Source: Ligustrum vulgare
Taxonomy: Eukaryota; Streptophyta; Magnoliopsida; Lamiales; Oleaceae
Assembly (NCBI GenBank): GCA_963555705.1
Contig: OY743187.1
Location: 11,422,133-11,486,132, forward strand
Direction of reading: 5' to 3'
DNA length: 64,000 nucleotides
This document shows positions 24,046 to 35,500 of this stretch, piece after piece. A program made the position numbers and the translations under genes. The notes under the pieces were generated by a model. The model saw only the letters and a list, made by a program, of their open reading frames with translations. It had not been told where the DNA came from and made no database searches. Positions within the stretch are counted from its first letter, which is position 1; each line of letters opens with the position of its first letter.

Positions 24046-24780
24046 TTGGAAAATGTGGATGGGCAAAGGGATAATATTTTTCGCACTAGATGCTTAGTGG
24101 ATGAAAAAGTTTGTAGCTTGGTGATTGATGGGGGAAGTTGTACTAATGTAGTCAGTACAATGTTGGTGGAAAAATTAGGCTTACCTTTAATGAAACATCC
24201 AACGCCTTATAAATTACAATGGTTGACTGAGTCAGGGGAAGTTAAGGTGAAGAGACAGGCTTTAGTGACATTTTCTTTCGGTGGGTATTCAGATGAGGTA
24301 ATTTTTGATGTAGTGCCAATGCAAATTAGTCATATACTGTTGGGGAGACCTTGGCAACATAAAAGGGCTGTGCTACATGATGGGTATACGAATAGATACA
24401 GCTTAATAAAAGGGGGAAAAAAGTTTACCCTAATGCCACTATCTCCAACTGAAGCCCTAAAAGATCAATTGAAGGTGAAAAGTGAGTTTGAGGGGAAAAA
24501 TAAGAGAGTTGAGGTCACAACCTCAGAAAAAGGAGAGGGAGTGGAAATTAAAGAAAAGCGAGTTGAGGCCACGACCTCAGAAAAAGGAGAGAGAGTGAAA
24601 AATAAAGAAAAGAGGGTTGAGGTTCAAACCTCAGAAAAAGGAGAGACTGAGTGCAAAAAGCAAAAGAAAAGAGAGTCTACCACAAAAATGAGTCTATTTG
24701 CACTTACTCACGCTAACAAACCCCTCCCTAGTTCTTTAAAATCTGTTTTACAGGTGCCGAAGTCAAACCTTGAACTTTAG
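24046..24780 (+). pseudogene. Gypsy aspartic protease domain with open frame
   Basis: A 244-codon open frame. The first 130 residues look like a Ty3/gypsy protease: the flap-proximal 'CSLVIDGGSCTNVVS' holds the catalytic Asp in a DGGS context (DSG or DTG is usual), then 'ISHILLGRPWQHKRAVLHDG'. The C-terminal third is three imperfect Lys/Glu-rich repeats ('RVE.TTSEKGE'). RT does not follow: sequence jumps to the polyprotein tail ('KMDSRSNPFQERE', 24894-24935) and then the 3' LTR. The DGGS site may be less active (inference). Confidence 0.78.
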
Positions 24781-24922
24781 GCGGGAAAGAAATTCATTGG
24801 CAAAAATGAGCAGCCCAAAAGTCTAAGGGATCGCACAGAGCTTAAACATGATCATCGAGCTCAGAAAAGCAGGAGGAGTTTGAAAAGTCGACCAAAAATG
24901 GATTCGAGGTCGAATCCTTTTC

Positions 24923-24933
24923 AAGAGAGGGAG
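24923..24933 (+). other. Polypurine tract
   Basis: AAGAGAGGGAG ends 2 bp before the 3' LTR, the expected plus-strand primer. The same bases encode the end of the polyprotein tail. Confidence 0.8.
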
Positions 24934-24935
24934 TA

Positions 24936-25865
24936 TGATATGATCCGGACCAGGCATCGAAGGGCAAAGTCGAGACATCGGCAATATGACAGCGATCTAA
25001 GTGCAAAACAGAGCAAGTTTCATGTTGGAGTCGAGCCGAGAAGGCGAAAGGAACAAGCCGAGACGAGTGATCGAAGTTATTTGGGCAGAATGATCATTAC
25101 GGCCGTAAGGAAGATCTGTCACGGCCGTAACTCTTATAATTACGGCCGTAAAAGTTATTATCACGGTCGTAACTCCGCCTCGAGTTCAGATGAAGAATTG
25201 AAGAATTCCATATTTACGGCCGTAAGAAAGATGGTCACGGCCGTAAGTCTTAAGCAGAAAGCCTTTTACGGCCGTAAAAGTGTTTATCACAGCCGTAATT
25301 GAGGTTTTCCGGATTTTAGGGGATTTTTAATTATTTTCCATTTTTAATTAATTGTTTGCCTATTTTAGTATTCTAGTTTAATTAGAATTCTATTTTTAGT
25401 AAATTAGCGACTAAGTTATTTTGCTTATTTATATTCTTTTCCATTCATTGTAAAGAACAGAAGTTTTGATTTTGAGATTAATAAAGTTGAGAGAGTTTTC
25501 TCCAATTAAAAGGTTGAGGAGTCCCTTTTTTGTTCTTCGAGAACAAATCCAACTTATCAAATATTGTGAATTATTTGTGGCGTTGAACTTATCAAATATT
25601 CGTGAGAATATTTGTGGCGTTTTCAATTTAGAATTTTATCAAGGAAATTGACAAGTCCTTGTGGTGTTTCGAAAACCTTGGATCTCGATTCCGCATCGTC
25701 AATTAATTGCGTCGTGAATCTTGTGTCAAGGTCTCATCGTCAATTTTATCTTTCCAGTATTTTAATTCTTGTTATTTTCGTGTCAGATCTGATTTAGATC
25801 TTTCCTACGTTTTAATTATCGTTATTCCGCGTGTTCGACGAGAATCCCCGACCGGGATCTCATCA
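24936..25865 (+). repeat. 3' LTR with palindrome array
   Basis: It is the mate of 22295-23225. The CGGCCG-type cores start at 25100, 25122, 25143, 25164, 25217, 25238, 25269 and 25290 (the last begins CAGCCG). Confidence 0.92.
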
Positions 25866-26409
25866 GCGGATCACCGGCGACGAGGTAGCGCGGCCGCGCT
25901 ACCTCGCATAGAGGTGGATCCGCCCCTGGGTGGTATTGGTATACCCCAACAAAAGGGACCAAAATACCAAACGAGCTCATCTTGCATGCATGATTAGAGA
26001 ACAATATAGATCGAGTTAAATAGTATAAAATAAGAAAAAGAATACTAAATATACGATATGACATTATCACCTCTTTCTTAAAATCGAGATCCAAAAAAGA
26101 CGTTGGATAGTGAAAGATGGAAGACTTAACTTGTTTATATTGCTAAGCCACATTAATGTAATAATAACATGTACATATGGGAATGTAAATTGCCTAATCG
26201 ACAATTAATGTTGTGAATGGGACATGTCGAGCTTGGTTCTTTTGTTTAGAGTTGAAAGGGGACTAGTCGAGTACGTCCTTTTTAATGAAAGTTATGCTTT
26301 GTTAAATAAGAAAGTTATCTTTTGGATGAAATTTTCAAAACAAGATTTATATTTTGTAGCAACGGTACTTTTTCCATTTTCCCACATACCAAAAGAGATT
26401 AACCAGTTT

Positions 26410-27285
26410 TATCTAATTGGGCTATCATTCTGATTTTATTTTTATTTTTTTGAGGAACATACACCCCAACATAGTTTTTAACTTCACTTTTTCAAAAAAC
26501 AAGTCCACAATTAATATATACAAAAATCAGGTCATCATTTACGTTTAAATATTAATTAGTTCTACACCCGTGTAATGCACATACATATTTTATTGAGAAA
26601 AAATAATGTATTGAAATATAAGAATGAGAAAAAAATCAACAAAAAACACTATTATATAGTTAACGCTAAAATAAAGTGTAGTAATACACTCAAATCAACA
26701 TACTATAACAACGTGTTGGAGAACCCCGAATAACTAATAAATCGTGCTATCATCATAAGCACAAAGAAAGAATTATTACCATCAACACTATAATCACACT
26801 TATCCTTTCTCTGTCCATTAATGCCCAACTTGTTGATGAAATATCCGACTCCAACGAAGAATTATAACTAAAGTTAGGCTGCATTTGATAAAAATGGTAG
26901 AATTTGGATGGAAATAAAATGAATTTTAGGAAATTGAATTTCTGAGAATTGAAAGTTTAATATGTTTGATTGTTTAATTTTTTAAGTAGAAATAAGTGGA
27001 AAATTTTTCAACTTGTTGAATGATTGACATTATTTTTCATAAAAAATAATATAAAATTTAGCTATTTTAATAATTTTTTTTATATTTTCAAACATTTATA
27101 CTTGATAATAATAATGTTAATTTTTGAAAATTACACCCTAACATAGTTTTATCTAATTGGGCTATCATTATAATATTTTTTTTAGAGGAACTAATTAGTT
27201 TTTAACTTCACTTTTCAAAAAACAAGTCCACAATTTATATATACAAAAATCAGGTCATCATTCACTTTTAAATGTTAATAATAAT
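26410..27285. repeat. Direct repeat pair about 740 bp apart
   Basis: About 130 bp ('atctaattgggctatcatt' ... 'aacttcactttttcaaaaaa' ... 'caaaaatcaggtcatcatt') occurs at 26410-26552 and again at 27150-27285. Between them lies a MITE (26880-27127). The left copy abuts a GC-capped hairpin 'CCCGTGTAATGCAC' at 26567-26580. It is either a local duplication or the edges of an unrecognised element. Confidence 0.55.
26880..27127 (+). mobile_element. MITE family member (mate at 56165-56517)
   Basis: AT-rich element starting 'aggctgcatttgat', with 'ggaaataaaatgaatt', 'aatatgtttgattgtttaattt' and 'cttgataataataatgttaattttt' blocks. The same blocks occur in the same order, reverse-complemented, at 56165-56517. 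No transposase is present. Confidence 0.65.
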
Positions 27286-27856
27286 ATAGTTAACTTAATT
27301 TACTACCCCCTCTACCCACGCCCCCCAACCACTCCAACCCATTCAATGCTAATCAACCAACAGATTTCAAACATTCCCCCACCCCACCCCCCTCGACGCC
27401 GCCCAAACCACACCATACATCTTGTTCAAACCCATTTCTAATCCCCTCGAAACTCTGCCCATGCATCAGCTAATCAACGGCAAATGATGTCGTTGCGATG
27501 TCGCAATGCGTAGCATTGCCCATCACCAATAGATGGCGGCGACGAGCAATATCGATTGCTGCTTCATGTGCATTGTCATGTCACCACTATGACGATGGTG
27601 CTTAGACGGCGGGGCGCGCACCAAGACAGATCAATGACAATGGCCCCATTGCGATGTCGCCGAGTGTAGCATTGGCAGAGAGTAGTGACTGTTGGTACAT
27701 GTGGCTTCAGCGATGGTGGATTTAGGAATTTTGTTAGTGCGACTGGTGGTTGTGCTGTGGTTGAGGTTGTGGTTTTGCTTCGTTTGGAGTTAGAAGTCTA
27801 GCGCAACGATCTATTTTCTTTTTATAACAAATTGTGGTGGTGGCAATGACTGCCTG

Positions 27857-27892
27857 TGGGGTGGGGTGGGGTGGGGGTGGGGTGGGGGTGGA
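27857..27892 (+). other. G-quadruplex-type G-run
   Basis: Six runs of four or five G are separated by single T bases. The sequence fits the strictest intramolecular G-quadruplex pattern (G4 runs, 1-base loops). It is a sequence prediction only. Confidence 0.8.
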
Positions 27893-28616
27893 GGAGATGG
27901 TGAATTCATGGTGGTAATTATTAGTACATGTGGTGCGGCGGCGGCGTCGCTACATTGCTAATCGTGTGGTGGTGGTGGTGCAGGGATGATAAAGTTGTGT
28001 TGAACTAGGGTGATTTTTTGGTCAAAGGTGGTAATGATGCATCGAATGCGATGGTCATGCATCGGAGGTGGCGATGATGGGTGGTGGTGGTGGCGGCGGT
28101 GCTTAGGGGTTGGGATGTTGGAGGTGATTTAGGTCGGGGTTGTGATCATTTATTTGATGAGTTGTAACTCGAGAACTAAGTTATGATCAATTAATATGAT
28201 ATATTGTGACCAAAAAATGAATTTTGACCAACAAATTTGATAAGTTGTGACCTATATAAGTTGTGATTTGTGATCCAAGAAATAAATTGTGACATATTAA
28301 TTTCGTGATTTGTGACCAATAAAGAAATTGTAACTCATAATTTGTTCAGTTGTACCAAATAACTCGAGATTTGTGATAGAGGAAAAAATTGTGATATTCA
28401 AATAACTCAAGATTTGTGATCGGGAAAAGTTGTGATTTATAAAATTCGAGATTTGTGACCGGAAAAAGTTATGAACTATAAAATTCGAGATTTGTAATCG
28501 AGAAGTAAGTGGTGATCTAAGAAATTTGTGATTGTGACCTATAAATTTTGTACTTTGTGACTAAGAAATAAACACTAACCTTTAATATTTGTAATTTGTG
28601 ATTGATTAATAAATTG

Positions 28617-29024
28617 TAGAGTTGGTAATAGGCCGAATCGAGCCGACTCGACCCTTTAACGTCATGATCGGCTCGTGGCTCGTCTAAAATGAGTCGAGCT
28701 CAGCTCATGGGGTCAAGGGTCGAGTCGAGCTGCGCTTGGTCCACGAGCTATTTAATTTTTATTTATTTATTTTTAAATACTTTTTCTTCATAAAAATGGT
28801 ATTTTGGTTTTAAAAAACTTACAAACCACGAGCTAAGCTTGTGGGCTTAGCTCGTGGCTTGTCTCCACCAGTCGCTCGTGGTTAGACGAGCCGAGCCCAT
28901 GCTACTCTGCTTGTTTCCAAGAGTCGGTTATTTGCTAATTATTTGGCTCGTCAAAATGACAAGTCGAGCAGCTCGTAGCTCGTATTTTCACGAGCCGAGC
29001 GACGAGTCGTGAGTAGCTCTGCCC
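28617..29024. mobile_element. hAT-like MITE, TSD ATAAATTG
   Basis: The 408-bp insert starts TAGAGTTGGTAATAGG and ends GTAGCTCTGCCC. The flanks are a perfect 8-bp ATAAATTG (28609-28616, 29025-29032). The interior is dominated by GAGCCGAGC / GCTCGTGGCTCG inverted segments able to fold back. It interrupts the 'gtgacc' repeat array. Confidence 0.85.
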
Positions 29025-29984
29025 ATAAATTGTGATCGATTAATTTGATATTTTGTGACAGAAAATAAATTGTGACTTACAAATTTATTTGTAAACAGAA
29101 ATTAAGTCGTTACCAAATTATTTTAGAATTTGTGATAGAGAAATCTCATAATTTGTGACCTATAAAATTTGTAATTTGTGACTTGACCGTAAATTATATA
29201 ATTTTGAGCTCAACATATTTACATACGTGTTTAATTAATAAAATATATTTAATTATATAGTTTTTAATAAAAATCTGATTTTTATATTAAAACCACAAGT
29301 TTCTTAAACTTTAAATTTTATGTTTTAAACCCCTACATGTGTATTTATCACTTTTTATTGGACAAAATAAATTTTAGAATCACACTTTAATACTTCCGAT
29401 ACGTAAATTGGATGAGAAAATGAAAAAGACATAAATCTGATAAAATTTTACAAAGACATATTGTGACGACCCGAATTCTCGACCATTCGAGTGCCACTAA
29501 AAGTGACTCATATCATATTATCGAGACTTAAATAGAAATGTAAAATTATTCAAAAGAATAATTAGAATCCCATAATTTTATTTGTGAATAAAATAGAACA
29601 TAATTTTCTTACATAAAGTTCAACATAATTATCTCATCAATCTTAACCACTTTTGCCACTTCCATGTTGACCGCCTCGAACCTTCAATTATCTGAAAATG
29701 GTAAATATCGTGGAGTGAGATTTATAAAATCTCAGTAAGTATACCAAGCATAAATTTTCTTTTGAAAGCATATGGATCATTTTCATCATAACATAAGATA
29801 GGATCGAAATACTCATAAACATAGGGAGACACAAGAATTTTACCGAACTTAAATGGCAAGAATTCTTATGTGTAGCGCTACTAAACTCCGGTCCCCTTAG
29901 CATAATCATAAACATATCATATGGAACCCATAACAATCTTGTGAGATTGATTTCATAGCAATGATCCAAACATTTTCATAAAAA

Positions 29985-30425
29985 CATAAGATATACTTAC
30001 TTTTCATAAAAACATAAGGTGTATTTACCTTTCATAAAAACATACTTACTTTTCATAAAAACATAAGGTGTATTTACCTTTCATAAAAAAACATACTTAC
30101 TTTTCATAAAAACATAAGATATACTTACTTGTCATAAAAACATACTTACTTTTCATAAAAACATAAGGTGTATTTACCTTTCATAAAAACATACTTACTT
30201 TTCATAAAAACATAAGATATACTTACTTGTCATAAAAACATACTTACTTTTCATAAAAACATAAGGTGTATTTACCTTTCATAAAAACATACTTACTTTT
30301 CATAAAAACATAAGATATACTTACTTGTCATAAAAACATACTTACTTTTCATAAAAACATAAGGTGTATTTACCTTTCATAAAAACATACTTACTTTTCA
30401 TAAAAATATAAGATATACTTACCTT
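29985..30425. repeat. Higher-order minisatellite, about 99 bp period
   Basis: The basic unit of about 24 bp contains 'ttttcataaaaacata'. Variant spacers ('aaggtgtatttacc', 'agatatacttacttg', 'cttac') alternate so that the pattern repeats every 98-100 bp ('aaggtg' at 30064, 30164, 30263 and 30361). It lies inside the solo LTR. Confidence 0.9.
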
Positions 30426-30649
30426 TTAAAAGATTAAAATGAAGTGTAGTAGTAAATGGACCAAAACTTTCTTGACCACCTTGAATTTCTCTTACTTGTG
30501 GATTTTGTCAAGAGATTGGAAATAAGTGTATATGTGTAGAGTTGTGTGTAAAAGAGATGGGTTTAAATAGATGTATAAAGTTGGCATATTGTAAACATAA
30601 TCATTCAATTCTATTAATTTTAACACATCATTTTCTTAAAGTAAAGCAC

Positions 30650-31085
30650 CATTCATATACTTTTTCATATTTATACAAATAATATGCTCTTCATGATTAT
30701 ATATAATGGAGTATATAAATCATTCATATACTTTTCCATATTTATACAAATATTATGCTCTTCATGATTACATATAATGGAGTCTTATCAATCATTCATA
30801 TACTTTTCCATATTTATACAAATATTATGCTCTTCATGATTATATATAATGGAGTATATAATTCATTCATATACTTTTCCATATTTATACAAATATTATG
30901 CTCTTCATGATTACATATAATGGAGTCTTATCAATCATTCATATACTTTTCCATATTTATACAAATATTATGCTCTTCATGATTATATATAATGGAGTAT
31001 ATAATTCATTCATATACTTTTCCATATTTATACAAATATTATGCTCTTCATGATTACATATAATGGAATCTATCAACCATTTATA
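30650..31085. repeat. 70-bp minisatellite, dimeric higher order
   Basis: About six units contain 'tcatatacttttccatatt' and 'atgctcttcatgatta'. Two unit types alternate (ending 'ggagtatataat' or 'ggagtcttatcaat'), giving a dimer of about 142 bp. A decayed seventh unit follows. It is the second array inside the same solo LTR. Confidence 0.9.
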
Positions 31086-31437
31086 TACTTTTCTATATTT
31101 ATTAAATTAAGATTCTCATAATTATTATATATAATGGAACCTCTCATGCTTGCATATATTTTCTTAATTTAAATAATAAAAGTAATTTTTGTACAAATAA
31201 ATATTGGGATAACATTGAATTAAGTACTTGGACTTAATATACTTTAAATCAAGAGAATGGAGATATTTTTAGAAATTCGGAATTTAATTTAAAATCGAAC
31301 GATCTCGATTATTTCTTGACTTGGCTATACGAATACGTCGTGGCGTTAACTTAATAAAAATGGGTGAAATAGTAGCGACACGATTTTCTATTAAAATAAT
31401 TATTAATCGCGTAAAAATTCTTGATCGCTACACATAT

Positions 31438-32495
31438 GGTGGTGCAATTACCCCTTTTATTAATTTAAGTACCCACCATTAGGTCGATTTTTTACAAGGG
31501 GGATTTTTTCTTAACGACGCATCCCTAGAGATATGAAATTATAGCTTTTTCTATTTATTGCATGAGAACATTAATCATGAGATGATTGAAGTCTTATAAA
31601 GTTGTTGTCACCAACTGATTTCATAATGAAAGTTAAACGTAGAATAATGAGTTCAATAAACAATTGTGGCATTTTAATTTTTGTTTCGCAATAGAAAGAA
31701 ATTAGAAAAAAGAAAAATATTGAAAAATCATATAGTGGTTACTGGTTCTTGAAGAAAAATTCTTATTTGTAATTATTCTCAGAATTTTCTGTTAGTATAA
31801 TCATTTTTATTCATCTGGGCTTCCGCCATTTTTTTTATTTTTTTATTTCCTACTAATTTGTCGCTAATTTAAATTCTAGTAAAAAACTTGGAGAAATTCA
31901 ACTTTACATTTTAGGTTGTTTGCTTTGGGAGCTATGAAGAATGGCATATGATGAAATGCAGAGTTTTTATGTATTTTTGGTTAAGATTAAATGCATGATT
32001 TGACTGATAAACCAGTAGTTCACACAAAAAAAAGGATTTTCTTATAAAGTTATAACAGTTTGAATTTAATTTTCCATTTATTGTGATAGGTGTGGCTTGA
32101 ATAGGTTATTTTCCATTTCCTCTTTATTCATGTGCTTCTGTTTTTTCATTGAAATTAGAGCTTTTCTGAATCTAATTTTGAGTTTTGTTGTGTGTGCAGT
32201 GTTATTTATCTTACAAATTCTTCATATAATCATATCCAGAGACCATTCTCTTTGTGGCATTCAATAACCAAAAAAATTATTCAATAACTCATTTGTCAGC
32301 TGCAGTGGATTCAGATTGCCATTTTCTTCAAGTATTTCAATGTGTGTTCTTGTAAAATGAGGACACAAGTAACATGAATTTTAGATTTCATTGTTGATTG
32401 ATGATTATCTTTTAGAATTATTGCATCATACCTCTTTTTGATTGGATCATCAATTTTTTTCTCCAATAAGTCTAACTTTGGGATGTATGTAACAG
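31438..32495 (+). promoter_or_regulatory. Upstream region and probable 5' UTR intron of the SCAB1-like gene
   Basis: AT-rich sequence with no open frame. A good acceptor (…atgtaacag|) at 32493-32495 lies 15 bp before the ATG, so an untranslated first exon probably lies within this region. Its donor could not be fixed. The region starts at the solo LTR. Confidence 0.5.
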
Positions 32496-32510
32496 AATAT
32501 AGAACTGCAA

Positions 32511-35500
32511 ATGACGGGGTTAAGTCCAGAATTTGAAGATGAGGCGCAGCGCATTCAGTCAGTATCAGTTGATGTGAACTTCCTATCTAGTGAGTTTCCC
32601 AAATATAAATTAGGGCCAGATATTCAAATTTTAGAGGATATCAATGGGGATAGTAGAGGCCTCACCCTGAAGGAAGTAGTTCTTCAGGAAAAAAACCAGC
32701 TAACAGAACAACTTAAACGCCTTTCTGTTCGAGATTTGGTCAGAAAATCAGACAAAAATTTGGCTTCTGCAGTAAAGTTGTCTGATGAGGTCTTAAACTT
32801 TTGTTCTTCAAGATTCTAGATTTTATTACACTTTTAAAGTTTTGAGTTTGATGAAAATAACCATGAAAACATATTTTTGTGGAATTCAGGCTAAACTTAG
32901 GGAGGTGGCTTCCTTAGAGGGACATGTTATTCTGAAGAAGCTCAGGGATGCATTGGAATGTTTGAAGGGAAGATTGGCTAGTCGAAACAAAGAAGATGTG
33001 GGGAAGGCTATTTCCATGGTCAGTATAATGTGTGTCTATCCAATTTTAAAGGACTATTCTGCTAATTATGAACTGAAATCCCTCTGCATAATGACTTGGT
33101 CTTTTATGGATTTTTTCTCTTGTAGCTCACCAGATCTTAACTAATTGAACGATAAAGCAATTATTTCATAAAAAAAGTCACTAACTAGAACTGTGGACTT
33201 AGAGACGATATCGATGTCTCAATGGTTGGTTTGTAGAGTTTTATATTCGACGCTGATATGAAAAAGAACCGAGTTTTCTTAAACTGAAACACTTGCCATT
33301 TTGATATGTATAGGTGACTACTCTGAGAATGTGTACATCAGCATGTTTGGCTAAGCTTAAAAGTTACTTGAAATTAACTTTTTTGGAAGCTATGTTTCAT
33401 TGCGTTTTTTATTTGCGTCCCACGAAACATGCGCTAAGTGCTTATATGTTTTTTTTATTTCTTTTGTAGGTAGAAGCTTTGGCAGTAAAGTTGACTCAAA
33501 GAGAAGGGGAGTTAATTCAGGAGAAGTTTGAAGTGAAAAGGCTAGCAAACTTTGTCAAGCAGGTCTTGTAAATTCAACTCCTTTCCATCTGTGTCTCTTT
33601 GTACCATACACAAAATTATTTATTCCTGCTGCATCTGTATTTAAGTAGAATACAAGATCAAAGCTTGTGGATATGACATTTGTTAAATAATTCTTTGATA
33701 TTATGTTCACCGTGACTGAAATTTATTTTTCGCTCCTTAAAAACCTGAATCTATTTTCCTTTACAGGCTTCTGAGGATGCTAAAAAATTGGTTAACCAAG
33801 AAAAGTCCTTGGCTTGTACTGAAATTAACAGTGCAAGAGAAGTTTTGCAAAAAATTGTGCAAGCCCTTGAGGAACAAGAAACACTCTCCCAAGCCTCAGG
33901 GAAGCAACAGGTTTATTTAGACTTCGAACAATTCGCTTGTTTCCTTATCTTCTCAAATACAATCTCCATTTCCATGTATGACGACTAAAATTTGTTTCAA
34001 GTTTTGAGTTTTTGTTGCGTTTCCGGATGTTAGGAAATGGAAAAACTAACTGAGGAGGTTCAAGTTGCCAGAAGAATTAGAGCAATGCATCAGCCTAGCA
34101 AGGTGGGCTAAAATTATATTTCAATTTCTACATTTGCATTTTTAGTTTATTAGAATTGTATTGTATTTGTTGTGTGTTCTATCATGGGTGCTGGATAAGT
34201 CTGATCTTTCTGCTATTTGATTCTTGGTCAATCTTTTGTTTTCGAGACTTGCTTATTGTAGGTGATGGACATGGAACATGAACTCCGAGAACTAAGAATT
34301 CAAATTAGAGAGAAGCGTAAAATTTCATTGAATCTTAAAGAAGAGGTATTCCATTTTTCTACATCTTTGAAGAAAAATATTCTCAGCTTTACCCAAGATT
34401 TTTGTCCTTGTCGTCTACAGTTAGCAATGAACAAGAGAATTGAGGAAAACAAATCCCGATTATACGAGTTAAACGGTTCTGAAACATTAGGTTCAATTTT
34501 AAGAATTCAGTCCTGCTCGGACGAAGCAATGGAGCTTTCAAAATGTCTGATTCAATGGTATCGTTTGTCTTCTCAGTGCAGCCGCAGGGAACCTGTTTCA
34601 GGTATCAATTCTTCCTTTTGTACCTTACAGTTCAATCTAATCAATTGTTCTTCAGAATTTCAAGATTACACTAGGCATAAATCAGTTTTCTTTCACATCC
34701 AATTCAAGGAAGATTTTCCATCACAATTCATTTTTATTGTTTCTATTGTTGTCTTCTGTGCCAGGTGCCAACAAGTTCATATATGCTCCAGAGCCCATCG
34801 ACGTTGGGCGAGTTCTTCAGGTTGATATCGTCTCAAATGGAGAAAAGTTCAAGGTAACAACTGCTGGTCCTGTCAGTCAAGGTTCGTAAATGACAATGTC
34901 TGTACAAGGATCAAACCATTGTTCTTTTTAATCCTACGAATAAATTGAAAACCGTCTACTCGACTCTTTCTTTCAACAGCAGCTGACTTGGGGTGCTATG
35001 TGGAGACACTTCTACAAAAGCCATACAATGACTTCAATGTATGTGATTTATCCTTTTTAACACATACAATAGAAGATAAATCATTTGTCCCGGATTTTAT
35101 ACTCACCGTTGATAACGAAAACTGGACGAAACAGAGGCTGGAAGTGGAATAGCCATACCTAATGGAAAATCAAGCTTGAAAATAGTTTATGTTGATGTAA
35201 TCCTGGCATATTTTTTTGTTGCAGGTTGTCATCTTCCAGATGAATGGACGGAATTATTCATCGCATTCAGCGCACTTGTTTCACGTCAGCAAAACTAGGA
35301 TAAAGCTCAGTAAAGGATGGATGACGAAGGCTAGAGAGTCGTACTCCAGGTCTATGCAGGTATCAATGAATATGTCGATAAGGTTGTGACGGGCATCATT
35401 AACATCTTACCCTTCATACCTTAAATTCATCGCGCCAAGAGAAAAAAAAAAATGGGAAAAAGAAAATTTGAAGCGAATAAGAACTTATGGATTTAGTCTC

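Larger units (their letters stand above)
22295..25865 (+). mobile_element. Non-autonomous Ty3/gypsy LTR retrotransposon, TSD GTGGA/GCGGA
   Basis: The two LTRs (931 and 930 bp) begin TGATATGATCC and end GGGATCTCATCA. Flanking pentamers GTGGA (22290-22294) and GCGGA (25866-25870) differ by one transition. A primer-binding site (23228-23239) and a purine tract (24923-24933) are in place. The interior is only 1.7 kb: the N-terminus of gag, a zinc knuckle, a protease domain and the polyprotein tail. The capsid, RT, RNase H and integrase are deleted. It is complete in cis signals and depends on a partner for enzymes (inference). Confidence 0.93.
21056..25928 (-). mobile_element. hAT-type element with nested LTR retrotransposon, TSD GGTGGTAT
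   Basis: The left end CAATGGCGGATTCAGCC and the reverse-complemented right end CAGGGGCGGATCCACC form the terminal inverted repeat. The 8-bp duplication GGTGGTAT is perfect at 21048-21055 and 25929-25936. Removing the retrotransposon at 22295-25865 leaves about 1.3 kb of hAT sequence. A minus-strand transposase N-terminus (21205-21429) remains, so the element reads right to left and lacks most of its transposase. A subterminal hairpin of GTTGAC/GTCAAC units lies at 21090-21126. Confidence 0.92.
27290..29350. repeat. Unclassified GC-headed 'gtgacc' repeat, copy 1
   Basis: It has a C-rich start (27300-27400), a GC-rich 'ggtggtgatgg' block to about 28140, then about 1 kb of degenerate units of roughly 20-35 bp built on 'aattTGTGACC.ataaatttgtgatttGTGACC'. 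The same order recurs at 41575-44215. 28311-28400 and the joined 42447-42497/44009-44045 segments align closely. No coding potential was seen. Copy 1 is interrupted by a hAT MITE at 28617-29024. Confidence 0.6.
29462..31432. repeat. Solo LTR (1971 bp), TSD CATAT
   Basis: It starts TGTGACGACCCGAATTC and ends TTGATCGCTACA. A perfect 5-bp CATAT flanks it (29457-29461, 31433-31437). The last 150 bp align with the right end of the LTR at 9545-12037 ('tttaatttaaaatcgaacga', 'aaaaatgggtga', 'attcttgatcgctaca'). It therefore belongs to a related chromovirus family in the same orientation (minus-strand element). No internal region remains, as expected after recombination between two LTRs. It ends 1.08 kb upstream of the SCAB1-like start codon. 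Confidence 0.92.

Noticed and set aside
26224..26433. 69-codon plus-strand frame
   Set aside because: No recognisable domain and no splice or promoter support; probably chance.
27300..28140. GC-rich block as a possible gene exon or CpG-island-like promoter
   Set aside because: No long frame or domain on either strand, and the second copy at 41.7-42.3 kb has the same composition but a different sequence, as expected of a repeat.
34262..34825. 187-codon continuous frame within the SCAB1-like gene
   Set aside because: It reads through two introns. Splice signals and SCAB1 homology support separate exons (34262-34345, 34421-34601, 34765-34881).
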